This document shows positions 20,567-30,664 of a stretch of DNA of 64,000 bases, piece after piece. The DNA is taken from NCBI RefSeq assembly GCF_012910905.1, contig NZ_WTVN01000005.1, positions 1-64,000 of the forward strand. The letters run 5' to 3'. The stretch is from Aromatoleum toluvorans. Its GTDB lineage: Bacteria > Pseudomonadota > Gammaproteobacteria > Burkholderiales > Rhodocyclaceae. Positions within the stretch are counted from its first letter, which is position 1; every line of letters begins with the position of its first letter. The notes under the pieces are model-generated. The model had not been told where the DNA came from. It saw only the letters and a program-made list of their open reading frames with translations, and made no database searches. The position numbers and the translations under genes were made by a program.

Positions 20567-21430
20567 ATGAAGACCAAAGGTCTCGTCTTTCTTTTCATAG
20601 CGGTGCTCGCTGGGCTGGCCGCCGTGGTGCTCGGAACGCGATGGCTGCAAACGATGGCCAAGCCGGGCGACAACCGCCTTGCCGTCGCGGCGGTCGAGCT
20701 GCAGCTCGGGGGGCGCATCACGCCCGATGCGATCCGCATGGTGGAATGGCCGTCCGGCAGCGTGCCCACTGGGGCCTTCAAGGATGCCGCTTCGCTCGAC
20801 GGCCGCATCGCGGTCGCCAGCATCCTGCCCGGGGAGCCGATCCTCGAATCGCGGCTCGCCCCCGTCGGCACCAAGGGCGGGCTTTCGTCCGTCGTTCCCG
20901 AGGGCAAGCGGGCGATCACCGTGCGCGTGAATGACGTGATCGGCGTGGCCGGCTTCGCGCTGCCCGGCAACTACGTCGACATCATGGTCAACACCGAGAA
21001 GGCCGAGGCCAGCCGCGGCACCGGCGACGACAACATGATCTCCAAGATAGTCCTCGAGCGCATCCTCGTGCTGGCCGTGGCGCAGGAAGCCAACCGCGAC
21101 GAAACCAAGCCCAAGGTCGTGAACGCCGTGACGCTCGAGGTCACGCCCGAACAGGCCGAACGGCTCGATCTTGCGCGCAGCGTCGGCACCCTGTCGCTGG
21201 TGCTGCGCAACCAGGTCGATTCGGATCCGGCAAAAACCGCCGGTATCACGAAGGCGGAACTGCTGCGCACGTCGGCGCTGGTGCCGCCGACTCCGGTTTC
21301 GCCCCCCCCGGCAGCGAAGGTGAAGAAGCCCGCCGCGAGCCGCCCGCGTCAACCAACCCGCGCTCCGGCGCCATCGACCGACAAGGTGGAAGTCATCCGC
21401 GGCCTGCAGCGCTCCACGGCCGAGTTCTGA
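20567..21430 (+). CDS. rcpC: Flp pilus assembly protein RcpC/CpaB
   Basis: A 287-residue envelope protein with one N-terminal membrane helix (GLVFLFIAVLAGLAAVVLG), a SAF domain (about 45-110, including LPGEPILESRLAP), the RcpC core (AITVRVNDVIGVAGFALPGNYVDIM) and a proline-rich tail ending near a coiled segment. It anchors or gates the outer-membrane secretin, whose gene is next. CAGGGGGA lies before the ATG; in-frame sequence upstream is non-coding. Confidence 0.9.
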   Translation: MKTKGLVFLFIAVLAGLAAVVLGTRWLQTMAKPGDNRLAVAAVELQLGGRITPDAIRMVEWPSGSVPTGAFKDAASLDGRIAVASILPGEPILESRLAPVGTKGGLSSVVPEGKRAITVRVNDVIGVAGFALPGNYVDIMVNTEKAEASRGTGDDNMISKIVLERILVLAVAQEANRDETKPKVVNAVTLEVTPEQAERLDLARSVGTLSLVLRNQVDSDPAKTAGITKAELLRTSALVPPTPVSPPPAAKVKKPAASRPRQPTRAPAPSTDKVEVIRGLQRSTAEF

Positions 21431-21467
21431 GCACGCAGCGAATCTCGTACTGTAGGGAGCAACAACA

Positions 21468-23021
21468 ATGAAAAGCCAATCTGCCGTACTCCGTGCCAAA
21501 CCCGGCTTCAGTCACCTTGCCGCCTTCGCGCTGGCTGCAAGCCTGTCCGTCCCGATGTCCGCGATCGCCGCCAAGACCCCACCGGCCAAGGCTCCGGACC
21601 GGGGAGTGGAAACCGTTTACGCCGAATCGGCAGAAATCGGGCCGGCGATGAATCTCATGCTCGGAAAATCCACGCTACTGCGGCTGCCCGGCGCGATCGA
21701 CCGGATCTCGGTCGGCAATCCGAACGTGGCCGACGTGACGCTCATCAGCGCACGCGAGCTGTACCTGCTGGGCAAGACCGTCGGTTCGACCAACGTCATC
21801 CTGTGGCGCAAGGGCGGTGCAACAACCATCGTCGACGTGTCGGTGAACGTGGATGCCGGCCGCCTGCAATCACGCATTCACGAGTTGCTGCCCGGGGAAC
21901 AGGGCATCCGTGTCACTACCGCAGCCGAATCCATCGTCCTCACCGGCGAGGTCTCCAGCTCGTTGCGCGCCGAGGAGGCCGTTTCTATCGCGGAGGCCTA
22001 CGTGCGCAACCTCAATCGCGGCCTCGTCCTGCCGGTGGTCGCAGGCGGCGGCCAAGTAGCATCGGGCACCACGATCAGCGTCGGTGAATCGCGCAGCACC
22101 ACCGGGGCAGTGCGGGCGGCAGGCTCGCAAGTCGTCAACATGATGCGCGTCAGCGCGCCCCAGCAGGTGATGCTCGAGGTGAAGGTCGCCGAGATATCGA
22201 AAACCCTGCTCGACAAGTTGGGCGCCGAATTCCGCTTCTCGACGACCGGCGGCAACTGGACCTATTCCATCATCAACAGCCTGCTGACCGACAGCGCGGG
22301 CGTGCTGACCGCGATCAAGAGCCCCACCAAGCTGCTCGCGATCGACGCCGAGAAGCGCGACGGCCTGTTGAAGATCCTCGCCGAACCCAACATCGTCGCG
22401 ATCAGCGGACAGGAAGGCAGCTTCCTCGCCGGCGGCAAGATCTTCATTCCGGTCGCGCGAGCCAACGCGACGACCGGCGGAACGACCATCACGCTGGAGG
22501 AAAAGGAGTTCGGTGTCGGCCTGAAGTTCACCCCGACAGTGCTGGACGGTGGCCGCATCAACCTGAAGGTCGCCCCGGAAGTATCCGAACTGTCGCAGAC
22601 CGGCTCGCCCTTCACGACAATAGACGGCACCACCGCGATCCTGCCCAGCTTCACGGTCCGGCGCGCGCAGACGACGGTGCAGCTGATCGATGGACAGAGC
22701 TTCGCGATCGCCGGCCTGATCAAGAACAACGTCACCGAATCCGTGAAGCGCTTCCCCGGCCTCGGCGAAATTCCGATCCTCGGCGCCCTGTTCCGCAGCA
22801 GCGAGTTCCAGACCGACCGCAGCGAACTGATGTTCGTGATCACGCCGCGCCTCGTGAAACCTCTGGCGGCCAACTACGCGCTGCCGACCGACAACTTCGT
22901 GCCGCCGTCACGCGGGGAGTTCTTCCTGGAAGGCAGGATGGAAGGCCGCCCCTCGTTCGACGAAGCGCCTGCAGGCAACACACCGTCCGCCCCGGCCGAC
23001 GGCGGATTCCAGACCCGATAA
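21468..23021 (+). CDS. rcpA: Outer-membrane secretin of the Tad system (RcpA/CpaC)
   Basis: A 517-residue secretin with a signal peptide (FALAASLSVPMSAIAA). An N-terminal pilus-secretion domain (RLPGAIDRISVGNPNVADV) and a BON-like region follow, then the secretin core (about 250-470) containing VPVARANATTGG-like gate residues and the end motif RRSELMFVITPRLV-type (here DRSELMFVITPRLVKPL). It forms the pore through which the Flp fibre leaves. AGGGAGC precedes the ATG. The following small lipoprotein gene could encode its pilot. Confidence 0.93.
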   Translation: MKSQSAVLRAKPGFSHLAAFALAASLSVPMSAIAAKTPPAKAPDRGVETVYAESAEIGPAMNLMLGKSTLLRLPGAIDRISVGNPNVADVTLISARELYLLGKTVGSTNVILWRKGGATTIVDVSVNVDAGRLQSRIHELLPGEQGIRVTTAAESIVLTGEVSSSLRAEEAVSIAEAYVRNLNRGLVLPVVAGGGQVASGTTISVGESRSTTGAVRAAGSQVVNMMRVSAPQQVMLEVKVAEISKTLLDKLGAEFRFSTTGGNWTYSIINSLLTDSAGVLTAIKSPTKLLAIDAEKRDGLLKILAEPNIVAISGQEGSFLAGGKIFIPVARANATTGGTTITLEEKEFGVGLKFTPTVLDGGRINLKVAPEVSELSQTGSPFTTIDGTTAILPSFTVRRAQTTVQLIDGQSFAIAGLIKNNVTESVKRFPGLGEIPILGALFRSSEFQTDRSELMFVITPRLVKPLAANYALPTDNFVPPSRGEFFLEGRMEGRPSFDEAPAGNTPSAPADGGFQTR

Positions 23022-23033
23022 GAGGAGATGGCC

Positions 23034-23315
23034 ATGCTCAGAGCACTTTCCACCCTCGTGTTCGTCGCCTCGGCCGTCGCGTCCGGATGCGCGACCACCA
23101 CGCCCAACCTCGATGCAAAGTTCGGACATGCAGTCACCGCTGCGCGCGCGTTGCAGACGATCAATCCGGACGCGTCGCGCAACGCCGACCCGGTCGCCGG
23201 CATCGATGGCGAATCCGCCGGACACAGCATCGACCGCTACCACGACAGCTTCAAGGCGCCGCCCACTACCTTCTCGGTCATCAACATCGGCGAAGGCATC
23301 AGCAGCGGCCAATGA
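23034..23315 (+). CDS. Small lipoprotein of the Tad locus (candidate secretin partner)
   Basis: A 93-residue predicted lipoprotein. The signal peptide MLRALSTLVFVASAVASGC ends in a lipobox with the acylated Cys about residue 19. The mature part has conserved-looking segments FGHAVTAARALQTINPDA and SIDRYHDSFKAPP. I choose the ATG at 23034, because AGGAG is 6 nt before it, whereas the ATG at 23028 touches the ribosome site. Its place after the secretin fits a pilotin or RcpB/CpaD-like part, but I do not recognise a family. Its stop overlaps the next start by 4 nt. Confidence 0.75.
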   Translation: MLRALSTLVFVASAVASGCATTTPNLDAKFGHAVTAARALQTINPDASRNADPVAGIDGESAGHSIDRYHDSFKAPPTTFSVINIGEGISSGQ

Positions 23316-25024
23316 GCGCGGCAGGGGTTAGCGCAACCAGGGGAAACGCGGCAATGGCACCGACACCCTCGTTCAGGCACCGCCAGCGCGGCGTCGTGGC
23401 CGTCATGGCCGGGCTGACTGCCGTGACGCTATTCGCCTTCGGCGGAATCGTCCTCGACCTGGGACATCTCTACATCGCGAAGACGGAGTTGCAGAACGCC
23501 TCCGACGCGGCCGCACTGGCGGGTGCGAAGGAGCTGAACAACAAGTTGAGCGGGGTGACGGCCGCAGTGAACCGAGCCATTGCCACCGCCGCGCAGCACG
23601 AATACAACTTCAACTCCCCGGTAACGATCACCATCGCCAATATCCGCCTGGGCTCATGCCCGAATGCCAACAACCTCAACACCTGGAACCGCCCAGTCCT
23701 TCGTACACCGCCATGCACCTTCGTTTCCGCGGCGAGCGTCACCAGCGACACGGCTGCGTCCGGATTGACGTTCATGGAGGTGGATACGGGCGACCAGACC
23801 CTGAACACCTACCTGATGCGGGTCGCGAGTGCAGCCTTCGAGACGACGCAAACCGCCGGATATTCCGTTGCGGGACGTTTCTTCACCAACGTGACGCCCA
23901 TTGGCGTGTGTGCGGTCGATCCTGACAACCTCACACGCAGCTATGTCTACCCTGACGGCAGCACCGAGTTGATCGAGCTCGGTTTCCGTCGCGGCGTGAG
24001 TTACAACATCATCGAACTGAACCCGCTTGGCAGCGCCTCCGGCACGCCGATGCTGATCAACCCGGTCGACGCCCCTCCGGCGATCTGCGATCCGAATCAT
24101 TCGAGCGCCAATTTCACCGCGCCCTTCGTCTGCCAGGGCAACAGCGCGGTTGCCAACAACGTTGGCGCGAGTACTAAGGTCTATGTAAACACCGGCTTTT
24201 CTGCAGGGCCGATCCAGAGAGCACTTAACAGCCGTTTTGCCGATTTCGGTGGCGGCTCCCCTTGTGACCCGGCCACTGCTCCATCCGACAGTAACATTAG
24301 ATATTTTGCAAAAAACCCTCCACCCCCTGCAATCGGTCAGCCCCGCGATTGGATGGAAAAAGACGCGAACGTTCTCCCTAAGGATTATCAGACGGTGACC
24401 CTGAACCGGGATGCTTCCGGAAATCTGACAGGTCTGCACGAACCGGATTATTGGCCGTATGCCGTGCCGCCTTCGCTTGCCGCGAACCCTTTCGCCCCGG
24501 CCCCCCCTCCTGTAACACCGACCCTGCCTTTCGAGCGGTATGGAGTTCTCTGGTCCTATTCGCGGCCTTATTCGGCGATCGGAACTCCCCCAAAGGCTGG
24601 CGACCCGATCACAGCGACGAATTTGAACTGGGCGAAACTCTACAACGCAGGAAGTCCGCAGACGACCACGGGAAAAGATCTGCTGGACGTCTACCCAACC
24701 GAAATTGGGTCCAATTTCACGGCGAACTCCCCTTCCTCACCCTCGCCTTATAACCAGACCGGCGGAAGTTATTTTGACCCGCCTCCGTTTGCATATCGCC
24801 CGGGCCGCGCGAACCGGCGAGTACTGAACATTGTGATCGTAGATTGCCGTGCTTTCGTCGGCACAACAGGCGGCTTGTCATGCGACGCGCTCCCCGTAAA
24901 AGCCATCGGCAAGTTCTTCATGCAGGTACCGGCCGATCTCAACGGATCGCCGAAGAAGATCGAAACCGAGTTCGCCGGACTTGTAGCCCCCACTCCCACT
25001 TCAGAAATAATGCTGTATCGGTGA
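23312..25024 (+). CDS. tadG: TadG-like pilus assembly protein
   Basis: A 570-residue protein with a TadG/TadE-like N-terminus: RQRGVVAVMAGLTAVTLFAFGGIVLDLG, then YIAKTELQNASDAAALAGAKEL, typical of the Flp-pilus TadG family. The large remainder is predicted extracytoplasmic, rich in Pro, Asn, Ser and Thr, with several Cys. I do not see a clear von Willebrand A motif. From about 24200 to 24800 GC drops and codon use changes, as in a variable surface region. The start at 23312 overlaps the lipoprotein stop; a second ATG at 23354 with AGGGGAAA upstream is an alternative. Confidence 0.78.
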   Translation: MSAAGVSATRGNAAMAPTPSFRHRQRGVVAVMAGLTAVTLFAFGGIVLDLGHLYIAKTELQNASDAAALAGAKELNNKLSGVTAAVNRAIATAAQHEYNFNSPVTITIANIRLGSCPNANNLNTWNRPVLRTPPCTFVSAASVTSDTAASGLTFMEVDTGDQTLNTYLMRVASAAFETTQTAGYSVAGRFFTNVTPIGVCAVDPDNLTRSYVYPDGSTELIELGFRRGVSYNIIELNPLGSASGTPMLINPVDAPPAICDPNHSSANFTAPFVCQGNSAVANNVGASTKVYVNTGFSAGPIQRALNSRFADFGGGSPCDPATAPSDSNIRYFAKNPPPPAIGQPRDWMEKDANVLPKDYQTVTLNRDASGNLTGLHEPDYWPYAVPPSLAANPFAPAPPPVTPTLPFERYGVLWSYSRPYSAIGTPPKAGDPITATNLNWAKLYNAGSPQTTTGKDLLDVYPTEIGSNFTANSPSSPSPYNQTGGSYFDPPPFAYRPGRANRRVLNIVIVDCRAFVGTTGGLSCDALPVKAIGKFFMQVPADLNGSPKKIETEFAGLVAPTPTSEIMLYR

Positions 25025-25028
25025 AGCC

Positions 25029-25520
25029 ATGAACGGACGCAATCTGCATTGTTGTCCAGCGGGTCAGCGCCAGACGGGAGTTGCCGCCGTCGAGCTGGCT
25101 TTCGTGATTTTCTTCCTGCTGCTGCTGGTGGCCGGCATCATCGAATTCGGCCGCGCCTTCTGGTATTACGACGCGCTGACGAAGGCAACGCGCGACGGTG
25201 CGCGGCTGCTGAGCATCGCCGAGCGCGCAGATTTCACATCCCATATCGGAACAGCCCAGACCCGCGTAATGAATTTGGGAAACGCAGCAAATCTGAGACC
25301 GCCCCTGACGGAATCCAACGTTGCCGTGACCTGCATGAACAAGGACTTCGGCGCGATCGGCTGCGGCAACGGCACCAGCGCACCCGAAAATATCCGCGTT
25401 GCCATTTCCGGCTACGCGATCGACATAGGGGGATTGTTTCCGTTCATTCTGCCGGGCACCGCAACAGTATTCGGGGGAATCCCCCTCGCGCCGCACACGA
25501 CGATGCCCTACATGAAGTGA
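25029..25520 (+). CDS. tadE: TadE-like pseudopilin
   Basis: A 163-residue protein with a leader ending QRQTG and the TadE motif VAAVELAFVIFFLLLLVAGIIEFGR, then WYYDALTKATRDGARLL. The Glu-Phe-Gly-Arg after the helix is characteristic. It is probably cleaved by TadV and acts as a minor pilin or assembly factor. It begins 4 nt after the tadG-like stop. Confidence 0.87.
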   Translation: MNGRNLHCCPAGQRQTGVAAVELAFVIFFLLLLVAGIIEFGRAFWYYDALTKATRDGARLLSIAERADFTSHIGTAQTRVMNLGNAANLRPPLTESNVAVTCMNKDFGAIGCGNGTSAPENIRVAISGYAIDIGGLFPFILPGTATVFGGIPLAPHTTMPYMK

Positions 25521-25528
25521 GGCGCGCG

Positions 25529-26113
25529 ATGAAAAACCCCATTCACAGACAACAGATTGTGCGGCGGGAAAACGGCACCACTGCAGTGGAGTTCGCGATC
25601 GTTGCGATGGTATTTCTTATGATCGTGTTAGGCATCATGGAATTCGGCCGCCTCCTGTATGTGTGGAACACCGTGCAGGAGGTTACCCGCCGCGCAGCGC
25701 GCGAGGCAGTAGTTCGTACGGCGGACGACGCAAACAGGATTGCCCGCATGGCGGTATTTCACGATGAAGCCGGAAGCGGGACGGTGCACCTGCCCGCCGG
25801 ACTCGAAATCAGCAATGCGGAAGTGAAACTCAATTATCTGAGGGGCGATCTTGCCGCTCCCAGCCCGATGCCCGTGGATGCGAGCGGCCGGTTTGATCCG
25901 GCCAAGAACCTCGCCGCATGCAATAGTGCCGACCCCACGGAACTGGCAAGCTGCGTCCGATTCGTCGAGGCATGCCTGGCCACGGACGGAGCATGCGCGA
26001 ACACTGTGAAATACGCGCCGATGATCGGTCTCTTCCCGTTTCTTGCGATCGACATTCCTGTATCGCGCGTGCTCATGCCCGCCGAAAGCCTCGGCTTCAA
26101 CATATCCGAATAG
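25529..26113 (+). CDS. tadF: Second TadE/TadF-like pseudopilin
   Basis: A 194-residue protein built like the preceding one: leader ending RRENG, hydrophobic helix TTAVEFAIVAMVFLMIVLGIMEFGR, then YVWNTVQEVTRRAAREAVVR. The C-terminal part contains four cysteines (NLAACNS, ASCVRFVEACLATDGAC) likely to pair in the periplasm. It starts 8 nt after tadE. By position it corresponds to TadF, but the helix is TadE-type, so the name is tentative. Confidence 0.8.
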   Translation: MKNPIHRQQIVRRENGTTAVEFAIVAMVFLMIVLGIMEFGRLLYVWNTVQEVTRRAAREAVVRTADDANRIARMAVFHDEAGSGTVHLPAGLEISNAEVKLNYLRGDLAAPSPMPVDASGRFDPAKNLAACNSADPTELASCVRFVEACLATDGACANTVKYAPMIGLFPFLAIDIPVSRVLMPAESLGFNISE

Positions 26114-26149
26114 AAATAACCTTACGCCGCCCCCAAACAGGTCGCCAAC

Positions 26150-27310
26150 ATGAGCAAAACGCGCATCACCGTCGCATCCCTGGACAAGCAGCACCTGTCC
26201 GAGATCACCAGCATCCTCGAACAGGACGTGTCGATCGGCGAGGTCGTTCCGCTCCAGTGCCAGGCGGAGGGGCTCGACGCGATCAAGACCGCGCCGGACG
26301 TCCTCATCCTCAACGGCAACCTGCCCGAAACGGGCGGACTGGAAAGCCTCGAGCGGCTGCGTCTGAGAAGCCCCGAGACCGGGTTCATCGTCATCAGCGA
26401 CAACAAGACCCCCGAATTCCTGCTGCGGGCGATGCGCGCCGGCGTGCGCGAGGTGCTGCCGAAGCCTGTGACCGACATGCAGCTGCGCGCAGCGATTCAC
26501 CGCGTGGCGCCCAGGCGGAAAGTCGCGGAAGTGGGGCAGATTCTCGCGCTGACCTCATGCAAGGGCGGGAGCGGGTCGAGTTTTCTCGCGACCAACCTGG
26601 CGTGGATGCTCGCGGAGCAGTTCGGCAAGCGCGTCGCGCTGATCGACCTGAACCTGCAGTTCGGCGATGCGGCGATGTACGTCACCGACCAGAAGCCGGC
26701 CAGCAATCTGGCGCTCGTGTGCCAGCAGATCCATCGCCTGGACGCCGCTTTCCTGGAATCCGCGATGATCCAGGTGACACCGCGTTTCAGCCTGCTCGCC
26801 GCGCCCGACGATCCGGCCCACGCGGTCGACGTGCGCGCAGAGCATGTGGAGGCGATCCTGAAGGTGGCGCGGGCGAATTTCGACTTCGTGGTGGTGGACG
26901 TGGGCCGGTCGCTCGACGGGGTGAGCCTGAAGCCTTTCGACATGGCGGACATGATCTTCCCGGTGGTGCAATTGACGCTGCCCTTCATCCGCGAAGGAAA
27001 GCGCCTCGTTCAGGTATTCCAGTCCCTCGGATATCCGATGTCGAAGGTCGGCCTGATCGTCAATCGTTTCGACAAATCCAGCGAGATCAGCCTCGAGGAC
27101 GTCGAGCGCACCGTGAACGCGAAGGTCTTCAAGGCGATCCCGAACGCATACGAGGCGGTCGCCGCATCGGTCAATCAGGGACGGCCGATTGCCCTGCTGG
27201 CGAAGAACAGCCCGGTCACGAAAACGCTGCGCGAGATCGCGGAATCGCTCACCAACGATTCCCCGAAAGCGGACAGGCCCTGGTTCTCGCGCCTGTTTGC
27301 GTCACGTTGA
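26150..27310 (+). CDS. tadZ: Tad localisation ATPase TadZ/CpaE
   Basis: A 386-residue two-domain protein. The N-terminal 125 residues form an atypical receiver domain (VLILNGNLPE, ISDNKTPEFLLRAMRAGVREVLPKPV), while the C-terminal part is a ParA/MinD-like ATPase with the deviant Walker A CKGGSGSSFLATNLA (KGGSGSS 138-144) and the segment VALIDLNLQFGDAA. The usual signature Lys of the KGGxGKT loop is replaced by Ser, as in several TadZ proteins. It places the pilus machine at a cell site and is followed directly by the TadA ATPase gene. Confidence 0.9.
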   Translation: MSKTRITVASLDKQHLSEITSILEQDVSIGEVVPLQCQAEGLDAIKTAPDVLILNGNLPETGGLESLERLRLRSPETGFIVISDNKTPEFLLRAMRAGVREVLPKPVTDMQLRAAIHRVAPRRKVAEVGQILALTSCKGGSGSSFLATNLAWMLAEQFGKRVALIDLNLQFGDAAMYVTDQKPASNLALVCQQIHRLDAAFLESAMIQVTPRFSLLAAPDDPAHAVDVRAEHVEAILKVARANFDFVVVDVGRSLDGVSLKPFDMADMIFPVVQLTLPFIREGKRLVQVFQSLGYPMSKVGLIVNRFDKSSEISLEDVERTVNAKVFKAIPNAYEAVAASVNQGRPIALLAKNSPVTKTLREIAESLTNDSPKADRPWFSRLFASR

Positions 27311-27334
27311 AGATTTTGAGCGGGAGAACCTGAA

Positions 27335-28687
27335 ATGAGCTTGCGTCAGCGACTCGAAGCGGTATCGGCGGAGACTGCCCCGCACGAGATCGGGACCCCC
27401 GATGCCACCACCGGCCGGGCCTACCAGGCCCTGAAGCTGCGTATCCACCAGTTGCTGCTCTCGCGCATCGACCTCGAGGCGATGGAGAACCTGTCACCCG
27501 AGCAGTTGCGCGACGAACTGCGGCTGATGGTGGAACGCCTGCTTTCCGAGGAAAACATCGTCGTCAATGCCAACGAACGGCGCGATCTGGTGCGGGACAT
27601 CCAGTACGAAATGCTGGGTCTGGGGCCGATCGAGCCACTGCTGGCCGACCCCACGGTGTCCGACATCCTGATCAACGGCTCACAGCAGGTCTATGTGGAG
27701 CGCCACGGCAAGCTCGAGTCGACCAACGTGAGCTTCAGCGACGACGCGCACCTGATGAAGATCATCGACAAGATCGTGTCGCGGGTCGGCCGGCGCGTCG
27801 ATGAGTCCAGCCCCATGGTCGATGCGCGCCTGCCCGACGGCTCGCGCGTGAACGCGATCATTCCCCCGCTCGCGCTCGACGGCCCCATCGTCTCGATCCG
27901 GCGCTTCGCCGCGACGCCGCTGACGATGATGAAGCTCATCGACTACAAGACGCTCACGCCGCCGATGGCCGAGCTTCTTTCCGGGCTCGTGCGTTCCAAG
28001 GTGAACATTCTGATCTCGGGCGGCACGGGCAGCGGCAAGACGACGCTGCTGAACATTCTCTCCGGCTACATCCCTGGCGACGAGCGCATCGTGACGATCG
28101 AGGACGCAGCGGAACTGCAGCTGCAGCAGCCGCACGTGGTGCGCCTGGAAACCCGTCCGCCCAACATCGAAGGCAAGGGTGAGGTTACGCAGCGTTCGCT
28201 GGTGCGCAACGCGCTGCGCATGCGCCCGGACCGCATCATCCTCGGCGAGACACGCGGCGGGGAGGCCTTCGACGTGATGCAGGCGATGAACACCGGCCAC
28301 GAAGGCTCGATGACGACGGTGCACGCGAACTCGGCGCGGGACGCCCTGGGCCGGATGGAGAACATGATCGGCATGGCCGGCGCGAACCTGCCACCCAAGG
28401 TGGCCCGCTCCCAGATCGCGAGCGCGATCGGCGTGATCGTGCAGACCAGCCGCCTGACCGACGGCAAGCGCAAGCTGATGAGCCTGCAGGAGATCACCGG
28501 CATGGAAGGCGACGTGATCACGATGCAGGAGATCTTCACCTTCCGCCAGACGGGCATTTCCGACAACGGGGCGGTTGAAGGGTATTTCACCGCGACAGGG
28601 GTACGCCCGCACTTCGCGGACCGGTTGCGCTCCTTCGGCGTGACGCTGCCCGAAGACATGTTCAACCCGGCGCGGCGCTTCGAGTGA
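27335..28687 (+). CDS. tadA: Secretion ATPase TadA/CpaF
   Basis: A 450-residue hexameric ATPase of the type II/IV secretion superfamily that powers Flp pilus extension, and retraction in some species. Walker A GGTGSGKT is at 229-236. The Asp box, Walker B ([18 protein letters not shown]) and His box ([20 protein letters not shown]) follow. The N-terminal domain has the typical [34 protein letters not shown] precedes the ATG. Confidence 0.96.
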   Translation: MSLRQRLEAVSAETAPHEIGTPDATTGRAYQALKLRIHQLLLSRIDLEAMENLSPEQLRDELRLMVERLLSEENIVVNANERRDLVRDIQYEMLGLGPIEPLLADPTVSDILINGSQQVYVERHGKLESTNVSFSDDAHLMKIIDKIVSRVGRRVDESSPMVDARLPDGSRVNAIIPPLALDGPIVSIRRFAATPLTMMKLIDYKTLTPPMAELLSGLVRSKVNILISGGTGSGKTTLLNILSGYIPGDERIVTIEDAAELQLQQPHVVRLETRPPNIEGKGEVTQRSLVRNALRMRPDRIILGETRGGEAFDVMQAMNTGHEGSMTTVHANSARDALGRMENMIGMAGANLPPKVARSQIASAIGVIVQTSRLTDGKRKLMSLQEITGMEGDVITMQEIFTFRQTGISDNGAVEGYFTATGVRPHFADRLRSFGVTLPEDMFNPARRFE

Positions 28688-28694
28688 GGTAGCC

Positions 28695-29669
28695 ATGGAC
28701 ATCCTGAGCGTCCTCTTTGCCCTCGCGGTGTTTATCGCGGTGGTGCTGGCCCTGGAAGGCGGCTTCCTGTGGTGGAACGCGACACATAGCGCAGAAGCGC
28801 AGCGTCTGAGCCGACGGTTGGAAGAAGTCGCAACTGGCGTCACGCAGGAACGTCCCCGTACGCTCCTCAAGGATCCGAAGGGCACCGGTTCGGAGTTTGG
28901 GGACCGCATCCTCGAGGCGATTCCGCACCTGCATGGACTGAACCGCCTCATCGTGCAATCACGCCTGAATCTGAGCTTCGCACAGTTCGTCGGCTGGACC
29001 CTCGGGCTGGCAGCGCTGGGGTTCATCCTGGCGCTGGTCCTCAAGCTGCACATCGTGGTGGCATTGATCGCGGCAGCCCTTCTCGCGCTGATACCCCTGA
29101 TCTATGTGGTCCGCGCACGCAAAAAGCATATGGAGACCTTCGAGCGCCAGCTTCCGGAGGCCCTGGACCTGATGGGGCGGGCGCTGCGCGCCGGACATGC
29201 CTTCCCGACCGCGGTAAAGATGGTTGCCGATGAAATGAAGGATCCCATCGGCGGCGAATTCCGCATCCTGTTCGACGAAACGAACTACGGAGTGCCGCAG
29301 CAGACCGCCCTGCTCAACCTCGCCTCCCGAACTGACAGCACGGACCTGAGCTACTTCGTGATCGCGGTGCTGATCCAGCGCGATTCCGGCGGCAACCTCG
29401 CCGAGTTGCTGGACAACATCAGCGCCATCATTCGCGCACGCCTGAAGCTCTACGGGGAAATCCGCACGCTGTCTGCCGAAGGGCGCCTGTCCGCTTGGAT
29501 TCTTGGCCTGTTACCTTTCGTGATGACCGGAGTGATCAACCTTGTAAATCCCGGATTCATGAGGATCCTTTGGCACGATGAACTCGGCCTGAAGATGATC
29601 GGTGTTGCCCTGACAATGATGGTGATCGGCGTGCTGTGGATGCGCAAGATCATCCGGATTCGTGTCTAG
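28695..29669 (+). CDS. tadB: Tad inner-membrane platform protein TadB
   Basis: A 324-residue inner-membrane protein with an N-terminal helix, a helix pair around residues 90-140, the type II secretion F domain ([56 protein letters not shown]) and C-terminal helices. It docks onto TadA together with TadC. It starts 7 nt after tadA. Confidence 0.93.
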   Translation: MDILSVLFALAVFIAVVLALEGGFLWWNATHSAEAQRLSRRLEEVATGVTQERPRTLLKDPKGTGSEFGDRILEAIPHLHGLNRLIVQSRLNLSFAQFVGWTLGLAALGFILALVLKLHIVVALIAAALLALIPLIYVVRARKKHMETFERQLPEALDLMGRALRAGHAFPTAVKMVADEMKDPIGGEFRILFDETNYGVPQQTALLNLASRTDSTDLSYFVIAVLIQRDSGGNLAELLDNISAIIRARLKLYGEIRTLSAEGRLSAWILGLLPFVMTGVINLVNPGFMRILWHDELGLKMIGVALTMMVIGVLWMRKIIRIRV

Positions 29670-29696
29670 CACAGCGGAACGGAGGAGAAAACGGAT

Positions 29697-30647
29697 ATGG
29701 ACTACAACCAGATCGCATTCCTCGCGCTGCTGTTCATTGCCGTAACGGCCGGCGCGTTTTTTGTGATGACGCGCTTCACCCGGTCGGCAACGGTCGAGCG
29801 TATGCAGGCGCTCGGCGGCGGGCACAAGGCCGCAGCACCCCCGGTATCCGACACCTGGATCGAGCACATGGTAAAGCTCACCGGGCCGCTCGCGAAGCTT
29901 TCCACCCCCGAGGACAGCGAGCACATATCGGCACTGCACATCCGCTTCCTGCATGCTGGCATCCGCAATCAGTCTGCGCCCTACGCCTACTTTGGCATCA
30001 AGACCGCGCTCGCGCTGGGGCTGCCGCTGCTGGCGTATTTCACAATCCTGATCACGACACCCGAACTGAAGTTTCAGGGGACGCTGCTGGTAATCCTGAT
30101 TACTGCAGCGATCGGCTACTACCTGCCGAATTCGATTCTGGAGCGATTGATCTTTCTGCGGCAGAGGGAAATCTTCGAGAGTTTTCCCGACGCGCTGGAC
30201 TTGATGACCGTGTGCGTGGAGGCAGGCTTGGGTATCGAGGCCGCGCTCGTTCGCGTGGCGGACGAAATGCAGCACAAGAGCGCGGCGCTGTCGGAGGAAC
30301 TGCACCTCGTCACGCTGGAACTGCGTGCTGGCATGGAACGCGCGCGCGCATTGCGCAATCTTGCGATCCGCACGGGCGTCGAAGAGGTGGAAGGGTTCGT
30401 CGCGATGATCATCCAGGCTGAACGTTTCGGTACCAGCATCGCATCGTCGCTCCGCGTGCATTCCGACATGCTGCGCACGCGGCGGCGCCAGAAGGCCGAG
30501 GAAGCCGCGGCCAAGATCGCATTGAAACTCCTATTCCCGCTGATTTTCTGTATTTTCCCGTCGCTGATGCTCGTGCTGCTCGGACCGGCAGTGATTCAGG
30601 TCTACCGCATCCTGTTGCCTACCCTCGCCGGCACGTCAGGCGGCTGA
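29697..30647 (+). CDS. tadC: Tad inner-membrane platform protein TadC
   Basis: A 316-residue partner of TadB with the same architecture: N-terminal helix, helix pair near 100-150, and the T2SF domain (SFPDALDLMTVCVEAGLGIEAAL, AERFGTSIASSLRVHSDMLRTRRRQKAEEAAAKIALKLLFPL), then a last helix. GGAGGAG lies 10 nt before the ATG. It is 27 nt after tadB. Confidence 0.93.
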   Translation: MDYNQIAFLALLFIAVTAGAFFVMTRFTRSATVERMQALGGGHKAAAPPVSDTWIEHMVKLTGPLAKLSTPEDSEHISALHIRFLHAGIRNQSAPYAYFGIKTALALGLPLLAYFTILITTPELKFQGTLLVILITAAIGYYLPNSILERLIFLRQREIFESFPDALDLMTVCVEAGLGIEAALVRVADEMQHKSAALSEELHLVTLELRAGMERARALRNLAIRTGVEEVEGFVAMIIQAERFGTSIASSLRVHSDMLRTRRRQKAEEAAAKIALKLLFPLIFCIFPSLMLVLLGPAVIQVYRILLPTLAGTSGG

Positions 30648-30664
30648 CCCCAAAGGGGACTGCG

